The position numbers were made by a program, and so were the translations under genes. The notes under the pieces were generated by a model. That model was given only the letters and a program-made list of their open reading frames with translations, made no database searches and had not been told where the DNA came from. Source: Pseudomonas caricapapayae (GTDB taxonomy: Bacteria; Pseudomonadota; Gammaproteobacteria; Pseudomonadales; Pseudomonadaceae). From it: a stretch of DNA of 64,000 nucleotides. Of the stretch, positions 23,463 through 32,938 are shown one piece after another; within the stretch, counting starts at the first letter, position 1, and each line of letters opens with the position of its first letter. The stretch covers positions 1 to 64,000 of the forward strand of contig NZ_LJPW01000041.1 of the NCBI RefSeq assembly GCF_001400735.1, in the 5' to 3' direction.

Positions 23463-25550
23463 TCAGTTGCGGTTCTTGCTGGCTTCTACACCTGCCGTGT
23501 TGTCCAGAAGGCTCTTGGTAGCCGTCTGCAGGAAGCTTTCCAGCTTGCGCTTGAGCTCCTGCGCGTCAGGTGCATCAGGCACTTCCTCGGCATGTGGCTT
23601 GGCACCAAGGGTATAGGTCAACAACTTGGCAGGCATTTCCGTCGGTTCGATCAGAATGCGGTTGCCGCTGATGATCGCGACCACCTGCTCGCTGCCCGAC
23701 GGTTTGATCACGCCAAACCCCTTGTCGCCCTCTGGCAGATTGAGCAGATCGCGGCCCCAGCACTGGTTGCGGTTCAGGCCACCCAGACGCCCCATGATGG
23801 TCGGCACTACGTCGACCTGCGTACCCACGATGCTGCTGCGCTGACCGAACTTCTCCTGCACACCAGGACCGATCAGCAGCAGAGGCACGTTGAAACGGCC
23901 CAGGTCCATTTCGGTCAGTTGCTTGTCGTTACCAAAACCATGGTCGCCCAGTACCACGAACAGCGTGTTCTTGAAGTATGGCTCTTTTTTGGCCTTCTCG
24001 AAGAACTGGCCCAGCGCCCAGTCGGCATAACGCATGGCGGTCAGATGCTCGTCCAGCGAACCGTGGCCGGTCACGCGCTCGACCGGCAGCGGATCCGGCA
24101 AGGCATACGGCGTGTGGTTGGACAGGGTCTGCAGCAGCGCATAGAACGGCTTGCCGTCTTGACGGGCCTTGAGCTCCTGCGCACCCCGATCGAACATGTC
24201 CTGGTCGGAAACACCCCAGGTCGGATCGGAGAACACCGGATTGACGAAGTCCTCGCGACCGACAAAGTTGGTCATGCCCTGGTTGCTGAAGAAACCGGAC
24301 TGGTTGTCCCAGGCAAAGTTGCCGTTATAGACGTAGACGTCATCGTAGTTACGCCCCGTGCTCAGCAATTGCGGGAGGCCTGACAGCTTGTGACTGCCTT
24401 CCGGCGTCTGCATCAGGTACTCGAAGCCCGGCAGGTTCGGGAAGCACGCCATGGTGGCGAACATACCCTGGTGGGTGTGAGTGCCGTTGGAGAAGAAGTG
24501 ATCGAACAACAAGCCTTCCTTGGACAACTTGTCGAAGTACGGCGTGATGTTGGCATCGCTGCCCAGAGCCCCTACCGAGTGACCGGCAAAGCTTTCCATC
24601 AGGATCACGACCACGTTGCGGATCGGCAAGGTGTTCTCTGCCGGCGGCGTGAAGTCGCGACGCACAGCGGCAATATCCGGCTCGACCAGCTTGTCGTGCG
24701 GGGTCAGCAGCATGTCGCGCACGGTCTGCTGGGCCTCGTTCTGTGGCAGCGTGGCTTTCCAGATGTTGTCGCGATCTTCGGACATCCGGCTCTTGGCTGC
24801 AGTGATCAACGTCAGTGTACCGTTGAGACCCAGCTGATTGGCGAAGTTGGAGTCAGTGGTGTAAGCGTCACCCCAGCGCAGCGGCGGGCCCTGGCGCAGG
24901 GTGCCACGGATGCAGACCACCATGACCAGCAACACCAGAACGAATACGCCGACGCGCATGTACCACGGCGCAACGGAACGAGTGCCCGCCGGGCTGGCGT
25001 TTGCAGCAAGGCGTGGACGGGTTGCACGATCAATGCCCTTGAACACCAGACTCAGCAGCCAGGTCACCACTGCCCAGGCCAGCAGATAGCGCACCACCGG
25101 AAAGCCGTACCAGAGCATGCTCAGAACGGTCTTTGGGTCTTCCTTGACATACTGAAACACCAGCCCGTTCAGGCGCTGGTGGAACTCCCGATAGAAGTCC
25201 ATTTCCATCAAGCCGAAAAACAGCGTGATGCTGCCGACCAGGGTCAGCCAGAAACGGAAGAACCCGCGTGCCGCCATGGCCCGGGCGCTGAACAGCGACA
25301 GCACCAGCGGAATGAGCAGGTACATGGTCAGGCGCAGGTCGAAACGTGTGCCGTTGAACAGCGCTTCAAGGAACGTCGAGGCTGGCGTGTCGCCAATCAT
25401 CTCGCGGTTGTAGACCAGCAGACCGATACGCAACAGTGTGTACATCACCATCAGAGCGAAGCCGCTGAGCAGGATGTAAGCCAGATGCGATTTGACAGTC
25501 GGGTTTTGCAGGCGGGCTTGCCGATGAATCTGGGCGTCCGTTTTGGCCAT
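23463..25550 (-). CDS. LTA-synthase-family membrane sulfatase/phosphotransferase
   Basis: A 695-residue inner-membrane protein. About five hydrophobic segments occupy residues 20-225 (for example YILLSGFALMVMYTLLRIGL), followed by a large periplasmic alkaline-phosphatase-superfamily domain. Likely active-site elements are VVVILMESFAGHS (metal-binding Glu, about 310), FFSNGTHTHQGMFA (nucleophilic Thr, about 355), GDHGFGND (about 555). In Gram-negatives such proteins transfer glycerol-phosphate or phosphoethanolamine to periplasmic glucans (OpgB-like) or another envelope polymer. Not placed in an operon. Family certain, acceptor unknown. Confidence 0.9.
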   Translation of the reverse strand: MAKTDAQIHRQARLQNPTVKSHLAYILLSGFALMVMYTLLRIGLLVYNREMIGDTPASTFLEALFNGTRFDLRLTMYLLIPLVLSLFSARAMAARGFFRFWLTLVGSITLFFGLMEMDFYREFHQRLNGLVFQYVKEDPKTVLSMLWYGFPVVRYLLAWAVVTWLLSLVFKGIDRATRPRLAANASPAGTRSVAPWYMRVGVFVLVLLVMVVCIRGTLRQGPPLRWGDAYTTDSNFANQLGLNGTLTLITAAKSRMSEDRDNIWKATLPQNEAQQTVRDMLLTPHDKLVEPDIAAVRRDFTPPAENTLPIRNVVVILMESFAGHSVGALGSDANITPYFDKLSKEGLLFDHFFSNGTHTHQGMFATMACFPNLPGFEYLMQTPEGSHKLSGLPQLLSTGRNYDDVYVYNGNFAWDNQSGFFSNQGMTNFVGREDFVNPVFSDPTWGVSDQDMFDRGAQELKARQDGKPFYALLQTLSNHTPYALPDPLPVERVTGHGSLDEHLTAMRYADWALGQFFEKAKKEPYFKNTLFVVLGDHGFGNDKQLTEMDLGRFNVPLLLIGPGVQEKFGQRSSIVGTQVDVVPTIMGRLGGLNRNQCWGRDLLNLPEGDKGFGVIKPSGSEQVVAIISGNRILIEPTEMPAKLLTYTLGAKPHAEEVPDAPDAQELKRKLESFLQTATKSLLDNTAGVEASKNRN

Positions 25551-25799
25551 GGTTGTCAGGATCCGGTGGATTCAGGAGTAGGTTCAGGGTGCAGCACCGC
25601 CTTCCTTCAAGAGACGGGCGGTGTGCGACAGGGCGCAGATATTACTTGATTGCGGGTCGTCAGGGGCCTGAGCAGCCCATGAAGACGCTTGCCTGTTCAG
25701 CTTCGCGCGCAATTCTGGGACAGAACGTGTGAAATTTCTGTCGCCAGCCGCGCGTATCAACGTCTTTCAGGGCCAACCTGGGCAACGCCGTATCGATGG

Positions 25800-26660
25800 T
25801 CAGTCGTTGCTGGCCTTGCTCACAGCCTTCAATACGTACTGCGGCAAGGCGAATGCGCCGATATGGACTTCAGGATTGTAATAGCGCGTAACAATACCGC
25901 TGCCGGTGAAACGCTGACGCAGGGTTTCCACCGGCAGTTTGCGGTAGCTCTTGTCAGTTGCGCCCCACGCGAAGGTCATTGCCCCGCCGATATAGGTCGG
26001 GACGGCAGCCTGATAGAAGTGCCAGTCGGCAAACAGACCGTTCATGCGCCCGGCCGTGGTCTGCACACCGCTCAATTGCATGAATGGCGTGCCGTTCTGG
26101 GTCACCAGAATGCCACCTTCGTTCAGGCAGCGATGGCAGGCCTGATAGAAGTTTTCCGAGAACAGCACTTCACCGGGGCCGATCGGGTCGGTGGAGTCGG
26201 AGATGATCACGTCGAATTTCTCGTCAGTCGTCGCGACAAAGCGCATGCCGTCGTCGATGACCAGATTCAGACGCGAATCGTCAAAGGCACCGTTGGAGTG
26301 ATTCGGCAAAAACTCTTTGCACATCTCGACCACCGTGGCGTCGATCTCGACCATGGTGATATGTTCGACCGTCAGGTGCTTAGCCACTTCGCGCAACATG
26401 CCGCCGTCGCCACCGCCGATGATCAGCACACGCCTGGCGGCACCGTGAGCCAGAATCGGCACGTGGGTGAGCATTTCGTGATAGATGAACTCATCCGCCT
26501 CGGTGGTCTGGATGACGCCATCCAGAGCCATGACACGGCCCATGCGCGGGTTCTGGAAGATCACCAGATGCTGGTGTTCGGTGCGCACTTCGTGAAGCAT
26601 TTTTTCCATACGAAAGCGCTGGCCGTAGCCTTCGTACAACGTTTCCTGATAATCGCTCAT
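25800..26660 (-). CDS. speE: Spermidine synthase
   Basis: A 286-residue aminopropyltransferase making spermidine from putrescine and decarboxylated S-adenosylmethionine. The nucleotide-binding loop is [17 protein letters not shown] (about 85), the acidic residue for the ribose is in MVEIDATVV (about 107) and the catalytic Asp in [16 protein letters not shown] (about 158). Length and order match bacterial SpeE. The start ATG is preceded by GGGAG. Stands alone on the minus strand. Confidence 0.95.
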   Translation of the reverse strand: MSDYQETLYEGYGQRFRMEKMLHEVRTEHQHLVIFQNPRMGRVMALDGVIQTTEADEFIYHEMLTHVPILAHGAARRVLIIGGGDGGMLREVAKHLTVEHITMVEIDATVVEMCKEFLPNHSNGAFDDSRLNLVIDDGMRFVATTDEKFDVIISDSTDPIGPGEVLFSENFYQACHRCLNEGGILVTQNGTPFMQLSGVQTTAGRMNGLFADWHFYQAAVPTYIGGAMTFAWGATDKSYRKLPVETLRQRFTGSGIVTRYYNPEVHIGAFALPQYVLKAVSKASND

Positions 26661-26792
26661 GGGTAAGCTCCCGCTGGGTACTGATGACAGGACGGCCGAC
26701 CGCCCGCAATAAAGGCGCGCATTCTACGTCGAGGAGCATGACAGGTCGAACCTCTGTGCAGCTTATCCCGTGCAGATGACTGCTCCCTTAAA

Positions 26793-26827
26793 CGAAAAAC
26801 GCCTGATTACCCAAGGCAATCAAGCGT
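26793..26827 (-). terminator. Terminator of the 26850 membrane-protein gene
   Basis: On the minus strand AACGCTTGATT and AATCAGGCGTT form an imperfect stem (one mismatch) followed by TTTCGTTT. Confidence 0.65.
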
Positions 26828-26849
26828 TCCTTTGCAGCCTGCCGAAGTA

Positions 26850-27041
26850 TCAGATGCGTACGTTGCCGCGCGGCCCGAGAATTGCCCAGATGATCAGGCC
26901 CACAACAGGCAACAGCACGATCAGCAATACCCAGAGGATTTTCTTGCCGGTCTCTGCGCCGCTTTTCAAGACATTGATGATGGCCCAGATATCGAGCGCC
27001 AGAATGATCAAGCCGACCAGGCCATTGAAGCTAGAACCCAT
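26850..27041 (-). CDS. PLDc_N-domain small membrane protein
   Basis: A 63-residue protein with two hydrophobic helices (LVGLIILALDIWAIINVL and ILWVLLIVLLPVVGLIIWAI) separated by a short basic loop and ending LGPRGNVRI. This is the phospholipase-D-nuclease N-terminal (PLDc_N) module, found alone as a small inner-membrane protein of unknown role. GGGGCAAC precedes the ATG. Confidence 0.82.
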   Translation of the reverse strand: MGSSFNGLVGLIILALDIWAIINVLKSGAETGKKILWVLLIVLLPVVGLIIWAILGPRGNVRI

Positions 27042-27194
27042 GGTGTTGCCCCTAATTGAATGCTTACCTTCCTAGGATAGTTGCGCCGTTCGCGGGTTCC
27101 GTTGAACCAACCTTATATTCTCGGGCTCCCAATCGGGGTCGACTTCGCATTTCATCCGCCATCGCTTTCCACCCTCACAAAGGTAGCCGTTTTC

Positions 27195-28121
27195 ATGCCA
27201 ACGCCCGCACACCCCCGAACGCCCTGGGCGACATGGTCCAGCCATCTTCAGGGCAGCCCGCTGGTAAGCCTGGGCTTCGCGCTCGCTCTACTGATCGTCG
27301 CCGGCCTGATCGGCATCAGCCTCTACAACGCCTTCTACGGCACCAGTCAGGTCAACTTCAATCATGCATTGCTGGGCGGGACAGCCGGTTTTCTGGCCAC
27401 GGCACTGGGCGCGATCATGGCCGTCGCCCTGCGCAATGTCTCGCAACGCGCTCAGGACATCATGCTCGGCTTTGCCGCTGGCATGATGCTGGCTGCCAGT
27501 TCGTTCTCGCTGATACTGCCGGGGCTGGAGGCCGCCAAGGACATTACCGACAGCGGACCATGGGCCGCTGCAACGGTTGTCGCGGGGCTTGGACTGGGCG
27601 TGCTATTGATGCTGGGTCTGGACAAGTTCACCCCGCATGAGCATGAAAGCGTAGGTCGTCAGGGGCCCCATTCGGAGCGCATCAGTCGGGTCTGGCTATT
27701 CGTCCTGGCGATCACCCTGCATAACCTGCCCGAGGGCATGGCGATAGGCGTCAGTTTCGCCAGCGGCGACATGAATGTCGGCTTGCCGTTGACCACGGCC
27801 ATCGCCATTCAGGACATTCCTGAAGGCCTGGCCATCGCGCTGGCCCTGCGTGCTACGGGGTTGTCGGCATTCAAGGCGATGCTGGTGGCTGTCGGTTCAG
27901 GCCTGATGGAACCGCTGGGCGCGCTGGTGGGCCTGGGGATTTCCAGCGGCTTTGCCATTGCCTATCCGCTGAGCATGGGGCTCGCGGCAGGCGCGATGAT
28001 CTTCGTGGTGTCCCATGAAGTCATCCCGGAAACCCACCGCAACGGCCATCAGACCTCGGCAACGCTGGGGCTGATGGGTGGCTTTGCAGTGATGATGTTT
28101 CTCGACACCGCCCTGGGCTAA
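27195..28121 (+). CDS. ZIP-family metal transporter
   Basis: A 308-residue ZIP protein with about eight membrane helices. Metal-site motifs are ITLHNLPEGMAIG (helix IV, about 177), IAIQDIPEGLAIA (helix V, about 203) and VVSHEVIPETHR (about 273), and a His/Glu-rich loop (FTPHEHESVGRQGPH) lies between helices III and IV. Probably imports zinc or another divalent cation, like ZupT. The ATG at 27195 begins just before the first helix; the open frame upstream is not credible protein. Its stop overlaps that of the next gene by four bases. Confidence 0.9.
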   Translation: MPTPAHPRTPWATWSSHLQGSPLVSLGFALALLIVAGLIGISLYNAFYGTSQVNFNHALLGGTAGFLATALGAIMAVALRNVSQRAQDIMLGFAAGMMLAASSFSLILPGLEAAKDITDSGPWAAATVVAGLGLGVLLMLGLDKFTPHEHESVGRQGPHSERISRVWLFVLAITLHNLPEGMAIGVSFASGDMNVGLPLTTAIAIQDIPEGLAIALALRATGLSAFKAMLVAVGSGLMEPLGALVGLGISSGFAIAYPLSMGLAAGAMIFVVSHEVIPETHRNGHQTSATLGLMGGFAVMMFLDTALG

Positions 28122-28636
28122 CCGCGCAACGCTTGCAGTGCAGGGGCGGCATGGATGCCGGCCAGCGCTGCCAGTTCGAGCACACGCGCCTCGTCACGGC
28201 CGTAAACCAGCACCGCTTGCAATTCGTCATCCAGTGGCTGGCTGAAATTCATCAAGACATAGCCGCCCATGTCCTTGTTCATGCTGCTCAATTGAATCTG
28301 AATACGATTGAGCGCTACGAGCGGTTCGACCTTGGCCAACTGTTTCGGCTTGATGTTGAACGTCACATCCTTGCCGAACGATTGCACGATCTGCTCGAAC
28401 ATCTCCATATAGCTGTCAGCCTGGAACAGTACTGTCTCCGGCAAACTGCCCACCACCACCCATTCGCCCAACGGGATCGGAAAGGTGTCGTCGTAGTTGA
28501 TATCAGGATTAGCGGTCAGAAACGCCTGAGGGTCGGCATACGCCTGTGCCGCCTCATCGGCAATATGCACGATTTCATCGTCGCCCATGCAGCCGGAGCT
28601 GACTTTGCTGATTAATTCGACCAGAGAGTCTTTCAT
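28118..28636 (-). CDS. DUF1851/T6SS-immunity-like hypothetical protein
   Basis: A 172-residue soluble acidic protein. It has features such as FPIPLGEWVVVGSLPETVLF (about 65) and a central ADSYMEMFEQIVQSFGKD. I do not recognise a definite family; the label is only a loose resemblance to small SMI1/DUF1851-like proteins and should be treated as unknown. The start at 28636 is chosen over an upstream ATG by AGGA spacing. Convergent with the ZIP gene, with overlapping stops. Confidence 0.55.
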   Translation of the reverse strand: MKDSLVELISKVSSGCMGDDEIVHIADEAAQAYADPQAFLTANPDINYDDTFPIPLGEWVVVGSLPETVLFQADSYMEMFEQIVQSFGKDVTFNIKPKQLAKVEPLVALNRIQIQLSSMNKDMGGYVLMNFSQPLDDELQAVLVYGRDEARVLELAALAGIHAAPALQALRG

Positions 28637-28658
28637 GATGGCGATCCTGATAACGGGC

Positions 28659-28702
28659 AAAAAAAGAGGCGCGAAGGATAACGGTAAATCCTTCGCGCCT
28701 CT
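28659..28702 (-). terminator. Strong terminator of the ankyrin-repeat gene
   Basis: AGAGGCGCGAAGGAT pairs perfectly with ATCCTTCGCGCCTCT; on the minus strand the hairpin is followed by a T run. Confidence 0.85.
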
Positions 28703-28745
28703 ATGTGTTCATGCCTGAGTACTTGCGCCCTTGAAGAGCACGGCC

Positions 28746-29291
28746 TCATGACCGGGCTGGCTGTACACCCAGTTTCGTCAACTGCTCGATGGTGACAGTC
28801 GCACCCATCGCCTGAGCGGCACCCAGTGCGTTAATGCCCTTGGCATCAGTGGCATGCGGATCTGCGCCCTGACTGATCAGGTAATCGACTATCTCGTTGC
28901 GATTGAACATCGCGGCCATCATCAGTGCGGTACGACCGTCGGCAGACGCCCCGTCCACATTGGCACCCGCCTCCACCAGCAACCGGACCACTGCCAGATC
29001 ACCTTTGAACGCGGCACCGGCGATAGGGCTCTGGCCGTTGTCATTACGGATTTCCGGATCGGCCTTGAAACTCAGCAGCACCCTGACCGCATCCGCATGA
29101 CAGTGATAGCTGGCCAGCATCAATAGCGTGTCGCCCTTGTGATTGCGCAAATCTGCAGGCAATCCCTTTTCAAGCAGGCGCTCCAGCATGACTGCATTTC
29201 CCTGACGAGCCACGTCGAATACCTGCTCGGCGAACTCGGCTGCTTCGTCTTCGGTCATGGTTTTCGACGGGCTGATATCTGTATCGGTCAT
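28746..29291 (-). CDS. Ankyrin-repeat protein
   Basis: A 181-residue protein with four ankyrin repeats from about residue 40, recognisable by NHKGDTLLMLASYHCHADAV, NDNGQSPIAGAAFKGDLAVV, SADGRTALMMAAMFNRNEIV and DAKGINALGAAQAMG. No signal peptide, so cytosolic and probably a protein-binding module. AAGGAG eight bases before the ATG at 29291 sets the start. No catalase or other partner gene adjoins. Role unknown. Confidence 0.9.
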   Translation of the reverse strand: MTDTDISPSKTMTEDEAAEFAEQVFDVARQGNAVMLERLLEKGLPADLRNHKGDTLLMLASYHCHADAVRVLLSFKADPEIRNDNGQSPIAGAAFKGDLAVVRLLVEAGANVDGASADGRTALMMAAMFNRNEIVDYLISQGADPHATDAKGINALGAAQAMGATVTIEQLTKLGVQPARS

Positions 29292-29618
29292 TAAATGGCT
29301 CCTTGGCGCACGGCACTCCGGGCATTTGATGGCCCGGCAGCGATAAACACACTGACCGCAAGTCTCGCTGGCTGTTCGATCGGCATCAGAGACAGCAGCG
29401 AAATCCTCCAATACTCCGTTCTGCCCGATTGACCACGGTCAGGAACCGGCAAAATGCAGGGCGCACGATGGGCGTTCATGCAAAATGCACGAGACCTGAA
29501 AATCGATAATATTTTAACTGCTTGATTTTAAAGGATTTAATTCAAGTGCAAATACTGGCACAGACACTGCAATAGTACTTGCAAGCTTATTATCCCATGA
29601 GCAATGGAGCCGCCTGAC
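29292..29618. other. Divergent intergenic region with a sigma-54 promoter candidate
   Basis: 327 bases, AT-rich toward the right (about 29505-29550). Contains the -24/-12 element at 29556-29571 and no protein gene. Confidence 0.5.
29556..29571 (+). promoter_or_regulatory. Sigma-54 (RpoN) promoter, -24/-12
   Basis: TGGCACAGACACTGCA matches the TGGCAC-N5-TTGCA consensus with the invariant GG and GC at correct spacing and one mismatch in the -12 box. A start about 12 bases on would leave a leader of about 36 bases to the ATG at 29619. Confidence 0.55.
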
Positions 29619-29897
29619 ATGACCTTTATTCAAGAAAAATTCGCTTCCGTATTCTCCGACTACACCGTCACCACCCAGCCACGTCCTGATGGTGGTGTAC
29701 TGTTGTCGTTGCGTACTCACGATGGCAAACAGATCCGTCGCTCCGTGTCTTATGCTCAGTTGCACACTCCGGTTCAACTGGAATGGGTAATCAGCGCTAT
29801 CCGCCGCGACCTGGCTGCACAAGCCAGCGAGTTGCCAGCCATTTCGATGCTGCAAAGCCAGCACCGCTTCGATCTGCCGACTTACCACACCCGTTGA
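29619..29897 (+). CDS. DUF3509-family small protein
   Basis: A 92-residue soluble protein matching the Pseudomonas DUF3509 family: IQEKFASVFSDYTVTTQPRP at the start, LEWVISAIRRDLAAQA in the middle and LQSQHRFDLPTYH at the end. Function unknown. The start at 29619 matches the family; GGAG lies nine bases before. It follows a candidate sigma-54 promoter and ends in a strong terminator, so it is a single-gene transcript. Confidence 0.85.
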   Translation: MTFIQEKFASVFSDYTVTTQPRPDGGVLLSLRTHDGKQIRRSVSYAQLHTPVQLEWVISAIRRDLAAQASELPAISMLQSQHRFDLPTYHTR

Positions 29898-29953
29898 TTT
29901 TCTCGCCACCCTTTGTGGGTGGCGTCCGCTGTACGCTCTCTCATCCCTTGTTT

Positions 29954-29988
29954 GCCGCGATCACATTTTGTTTTCGCGGCTTTTTTTT
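29954..29988 (+). terminator. Rho-independent terminator of the DUF3509 gene
   Basis: GCCGCG and CGCGGC form the stem with a 15-base loop, followed by eight T. A second hairpin (GCCACCC/GGGTGGC) precedes it just after the stop codon. Confidence 0.8.
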
Positions 29989-30020
29989 ACCCACTATTTT
30001 GGCTGCCTGTGGTTGATGAG

Positions 30021-30743
30021 CTATCTGATCAGACCACGGCAAAGCGCCTCACCTACTGCCTGCGCCCGATTGGCAACACCCAGTTTGGAATAAATGGTCT
30101 TGAGGTGATATTTCACCGTCGACTCCGACACATCGCGGATCATGGATATCTCCCAGGCGGTTTTTCCGTCTCTGGCCCACTGCAGCACCTCCAGTTCCCG
30201 ATGGGTCAGACCACGAGAACAGAATTTCAAACCCCGCGCGACGCTGTGCAGCACTGGCATGAGACTGCTCATCAGGTATTTTTGTTCAGCCGAGATCATG
30301 CGTTCTACCTCGCCCAGTGTGCAGACCGATGTGACACTGTCAGTACCGCGGCAATGATTAGTGTAGCCATAGGAAATAGCCGGAAGCAGTCCGCCCGCCT
30401 CGACGAGCTCGTCGTAACGTGCTGAGACCGGGTATTGCCTGAATGCGTCCTGCCAGTTTACGAACCCCAGCTGATTACGGTAACAACGGATGACCGGGTC
30501 CTGAGTGATCAACTCATGCTGGCGGTAGGCCTTGCCCCAGGCATCATCGACATTGGACGTAATGAACGTCAGCAACAGCGGTCCTTTGAACTGATAGAAC
30601 ATCGCCCGCTCACTGCCACATTCGCGTCGCAGCCACTGGAGGGCATTTTCGATGGCGGTCTGGCCATCGAGTTCGGTGATTGTGCTTACCATCTGCTGTA
30701 TCAAAAGATCCCTGCTTGCGCTTTCTGTAATGGCACTGCCCAT
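30021..30743 (-). CDS. LuxR-family regulator with AHL-binding domain (solo)
   Basis: A 240-residue LuxR protein: an N-terminal autoinducer-binding domain and a C-terminal LuxR helix-turn-helix (LTHRELEVLQWARDGKTAWE near 178, then STVKYHLKTIYSKLGV). In the ligand pocket the key TraR residues are kept with exact spacing: W and Y in AWGKAY, D in QDPVI and W in VNWQ (TraR W57, Y61, D70, W85). No luxI-type synthase gene is in the window, making it a solo. AGGAG eight bases before 30743 sets the start. Likely senses an exogenous or distant AHL; ligand unknown. Confidence 0.9.
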   Translation of the reverse strand: MGSAITESASRDLLIQQMVSTITELDGQTAIENALQWLRRECGSERAMFYQFKGPLLLTFITSNVDDAWGKAYRQHELITQDPVIRCYRNQLGFVNWQDAFRQYPVSARYDELVEAGGLLPAISYGYTNHCRGTDSVTSVCTLGEVERMISAEQKYLMSSLMPVLHSVARGLKFCSRGLTHRELEVLQWARDGKTAWEISMIRDVSESTVKYHLKTIYSKLGVANRAQAVGEALCRGLIR

Positions 30744-30996
30744 CGCTACCGCTCCTTCTGCGCCCGTGAACGGGTACACGTGTTGTCCCTGACTCGGGGG
30801 CGATGGCGCAGAAATTACACGAATAATCGCTTTGAAGAAGGATGAGCCAAACAAACAGATTCAACGCACTTTCAGGCAGGAAACGCCTTACTCGACAGCA
30901 GGACACGCCCTACAGAAATGGCGCGCAAGCCTTGCAGCAGGCAGATTTTCAGGCCGCGCCACCAGGGCGATGGCGCGCGCAACAGGCTGGAGTCGT

Positions 30997-31680
30997 CTAG
31001 AAAGAAGCAGGGTCGATGAGTGCAAAGCTGCTCACACAGCGGTGCCCAGCAAGCACCCCGCCCTCACGCGCCAGACCGCAAGTGGCCATCCCGGCGGCCT
31101 GGGCAGCGTCGAGTTCCTCGACGATATCGGAGAGGAACAGAATGTCCTGGGCGGGACAGCCAATCGCTTGTGCAATTGTCCGATATGACTGCGCTTCGCG
31201 CTTGGGACCGGACGTCGTATCGAAATAACCGCTGAACAGACCTGAAAGATCACCCGCTTCGGAACAGCCGAAGATAAGCTGCTGGGCTTGAATCGAGCCT
31301 GACGAGTAAACGTAGAGACCGTAGCCCTGCTGATGCCAGAGCTTCAATGCGTCGACGGCATCCGGGTAAACATGGCCTTTGAGCACTCCCGCGTTATAGC
31401 CCTGCTCCCAGATCATGCCCTGCAATGCCTTGAGCGGCGTGGCCTTGCGGTCCTCGGCAATCCATTCCAGCAATATCGCGATAACCCTTTCGATATCGGC
31501 GTCTGGCTCATTGGCCTCGGCGCGCACTGCGTGCAGTTGCGACGATATGAGCGGCTGCCCGGCATTTTGCCGAACAAATTCGGGCAAGTGTTTTCTGGCG
31601 AACGGAAACAACACCTCGAAAACAAAACTCACTGCACTGGTAGTGCCTTCGATATCCGTGAGGACAGCTTTGATGGGCAT
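30997..31680 (-). CDS. mtnC: Enolase-phosphatase E1 (methionine salvage)
   Basis: A 227-residue HAD-family bifunctional enolase-phosphatase that converts 2,3-diketo-5-methylthiopentyl-1-phosphate to acireductone. HAD motif I is [18 protein letters not shown], motif II is VYSSGS (about 115), and motif III/IV ends [14 protein letters not shown] (about 170). The ATG at 31680 has AGGAG upstream. It lies 16 bases after mtnD in the same operon. Confidence 0.95.
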   Translation of the reverse strand: MPIKAVLTDIEGTTSAVSFVFEVLFPFARKHLPEFVRQNAGQPLISSQLHAVRAEANEPDADIERVIAILLEWIAEDRKATPLKALQGMIWEQGYNAGVLKGHVYPDAVDALKLWHQQGYGLYVYSSGSIQAQQLIFGCSEAGDLSGLFSGYFDTTSGPKREAQSYRTIAQAIGCPAQDILFLSDIVEELDAAQAAGMATCGLAREGGVLAGHRCVSSFALIDPASF

Positions 31681-31696
31681 CAGAATCGGGCTCCTG

Positions 31697-32242
31697 TCAG
31701 TCTTCCAGCCGTGGAAAACGGCCGGCAATGTCTTCACCGGTAAAATTCGCCACCCAGCCTTCCGGGTTGTTGAACAACCGAATGGCAACGAAATGCGGAT
31801 GCTCACCCATATCGAACCAGTGCCGTGTGCCGGCCGGTACCGAAATCAGGTCGTTCTTCTCGCATAGCACGGCGTACACATAATCTTCGATGTGCAGCGT
31901 GAACAAGCCCCGTCCGGCCACAAAAAAGCGTACTTCGTCCTCGCCATGCCGGTGCTCTTCAAGGAATTTGGCGCGTAACTCGGCTTTCTGCGGATGGTCA
32001 CCGCTAAGGCTGATGACGTCCACGGTGACATAGCCACGTTCAGTCATCAGCTTGTCGATCTGGGTACGATAGGCGCTGATCACCTCTTCCTGACTGGCAC
32101 CGGGGGTGATCGGCGTTGCCGCTTCCCAGCGGTCGAACGCCACGCCGTGCTCGGCCAGCGTCGAGGCAATGTCTTCCAGATGGGTCAGCACCTTATTGGG
32201 CGTGTCGGGGCTTGAAACGTGATAAACGGACAAGCTGCTCAT
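31697..32242 (-). CDS. mtnD: Acireductone dioxygenase (methionine salvage)
   Basis: A 181-residue cupin dioxygenase acting on acireductone; with iron it yields the 2-keto acid precursor of methionine. Metal ligands are in [20 protein letters not shown] (two His and the Glu, about 95-114) and the distal His in [11 protein letters not shown] (about 137). Typical length. Lies between mtnB and mtnC in the operon, 81 bases after mtnB. Confidence 0.96.
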   Translation of the reverse strand: MSSLSVYHVSSPDTPNKVLTHLEDIASTLAEHGVAFDRWEAATPITPGASQEEVISAYRTQIDKLMTERGYVTVDVISLSGDHPQKAELRAKFLEEHRHGEDEVRFFVAGRGLFTLHIEDYVYAVLCEKNDLISVPAGTRHWFDMGEHPHFVAIRLFNNPEGWVANFTGEDIAGRFPRLED

Positions 32243-32323
32243 GGCATGAATCCTCGGTTTGGGGCACCGCCTTCCGGCTTTTACAGGCCGGTCAGGCTTA
32301 CAGACTGGTTTAATACGGCGTCT

Positions 32324-32938
32324 TTAACGGTTCAGTACCGCGCGCATTTTCAGCTCGCACTCGAACAGAAACTCGAACGCCTCGATCTGGCGCAATGCAT
32401 CACTCATTTTCGCTCCCCAGGTGTAAAGGCCGTGACCACGAATCAGGTAGCCGGCGCACTCGGGATGGGCGTCGAGCCAAGGCTGGACCTTTGCGGCGAG
32501 ACGGGCAATATCCTGATCATTGTCAAAAATCGGGACCACGACCTGTGACTGATGAGTGATCACACCATGAAAAGCCTTCTGCAGTTCATAGTCCTCGAAC
32601 ACCAGATGATCGGCAGCGGTCAGCCTTGAAAGCACCGTTGCGTTCACCGAGTGGGTGTGCAATACGGCACCGACCTGTGGTCTGCAGCTATAAAGCTGGG
32701 TATGCAGCAACGTTTCGGCAGACGGTTTTTTGCCTGGTTCCAGGCTGTTGCCAGCCAGATCGGTAGTCAGCACATCGTCGGGACCCAACTGGCCCTTGTG
32801 CTTGCCGGATACGGTCAGCAGCGCTTCACTGGCCGAAAGGCGCGCAGAATAATTGCTGCTGGTGGCAGGCGACCAGCCACGGCCATACAGGAAGCGCCCG
32901 GCTTCGATGATTTCCAGGCTCAGTTGTTCGCGGCTCAT
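32324..32938 (-). CDS. mtnB: Methylthioribulose-1-phosphate dehydratase (methionine salvage)
   Basis: A 204-residue class II aldolase-like enzyme dehydrating 5-methylthioribulose-1-phosphate. Zinc-binding histidines are in VLHTHSVNATVL (about 97) and RGHGLYTWG (about 170), and FLYGRGWSPATSSNYSARL opens the family signature near 16. Its ATG overlaps the stop of the upstream MFS gene by four bases (ATGA), which implies translational coupling. Confidence 0.94.
   Translation of the reverse strand: MSREQLSLEIIEAGRFLYGRGWSPATSSNYSARLSASEALLTVSGKHKGQLGPDDVLTTDLAGNSLEPGKKPSAETLLHTQLYSCRPQVGAVLHTHSVNATVLSRLTAADHLVFEDYELQKAFHGVITHQSQVVVPIFDNDQDIARLAAKVQPWLDAHPECAGYLIRGHGLYTWGAKMSDALRQIEAFEFLFECELKMRAVLNR

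Noticed and set aside
24390..25649. Plus-strand frame of 419 codons opposite the LTA-synthase-like gene
   Set aside because: Shadow frame of a well supported gene, Gln/His/Arg-rich, no domain.
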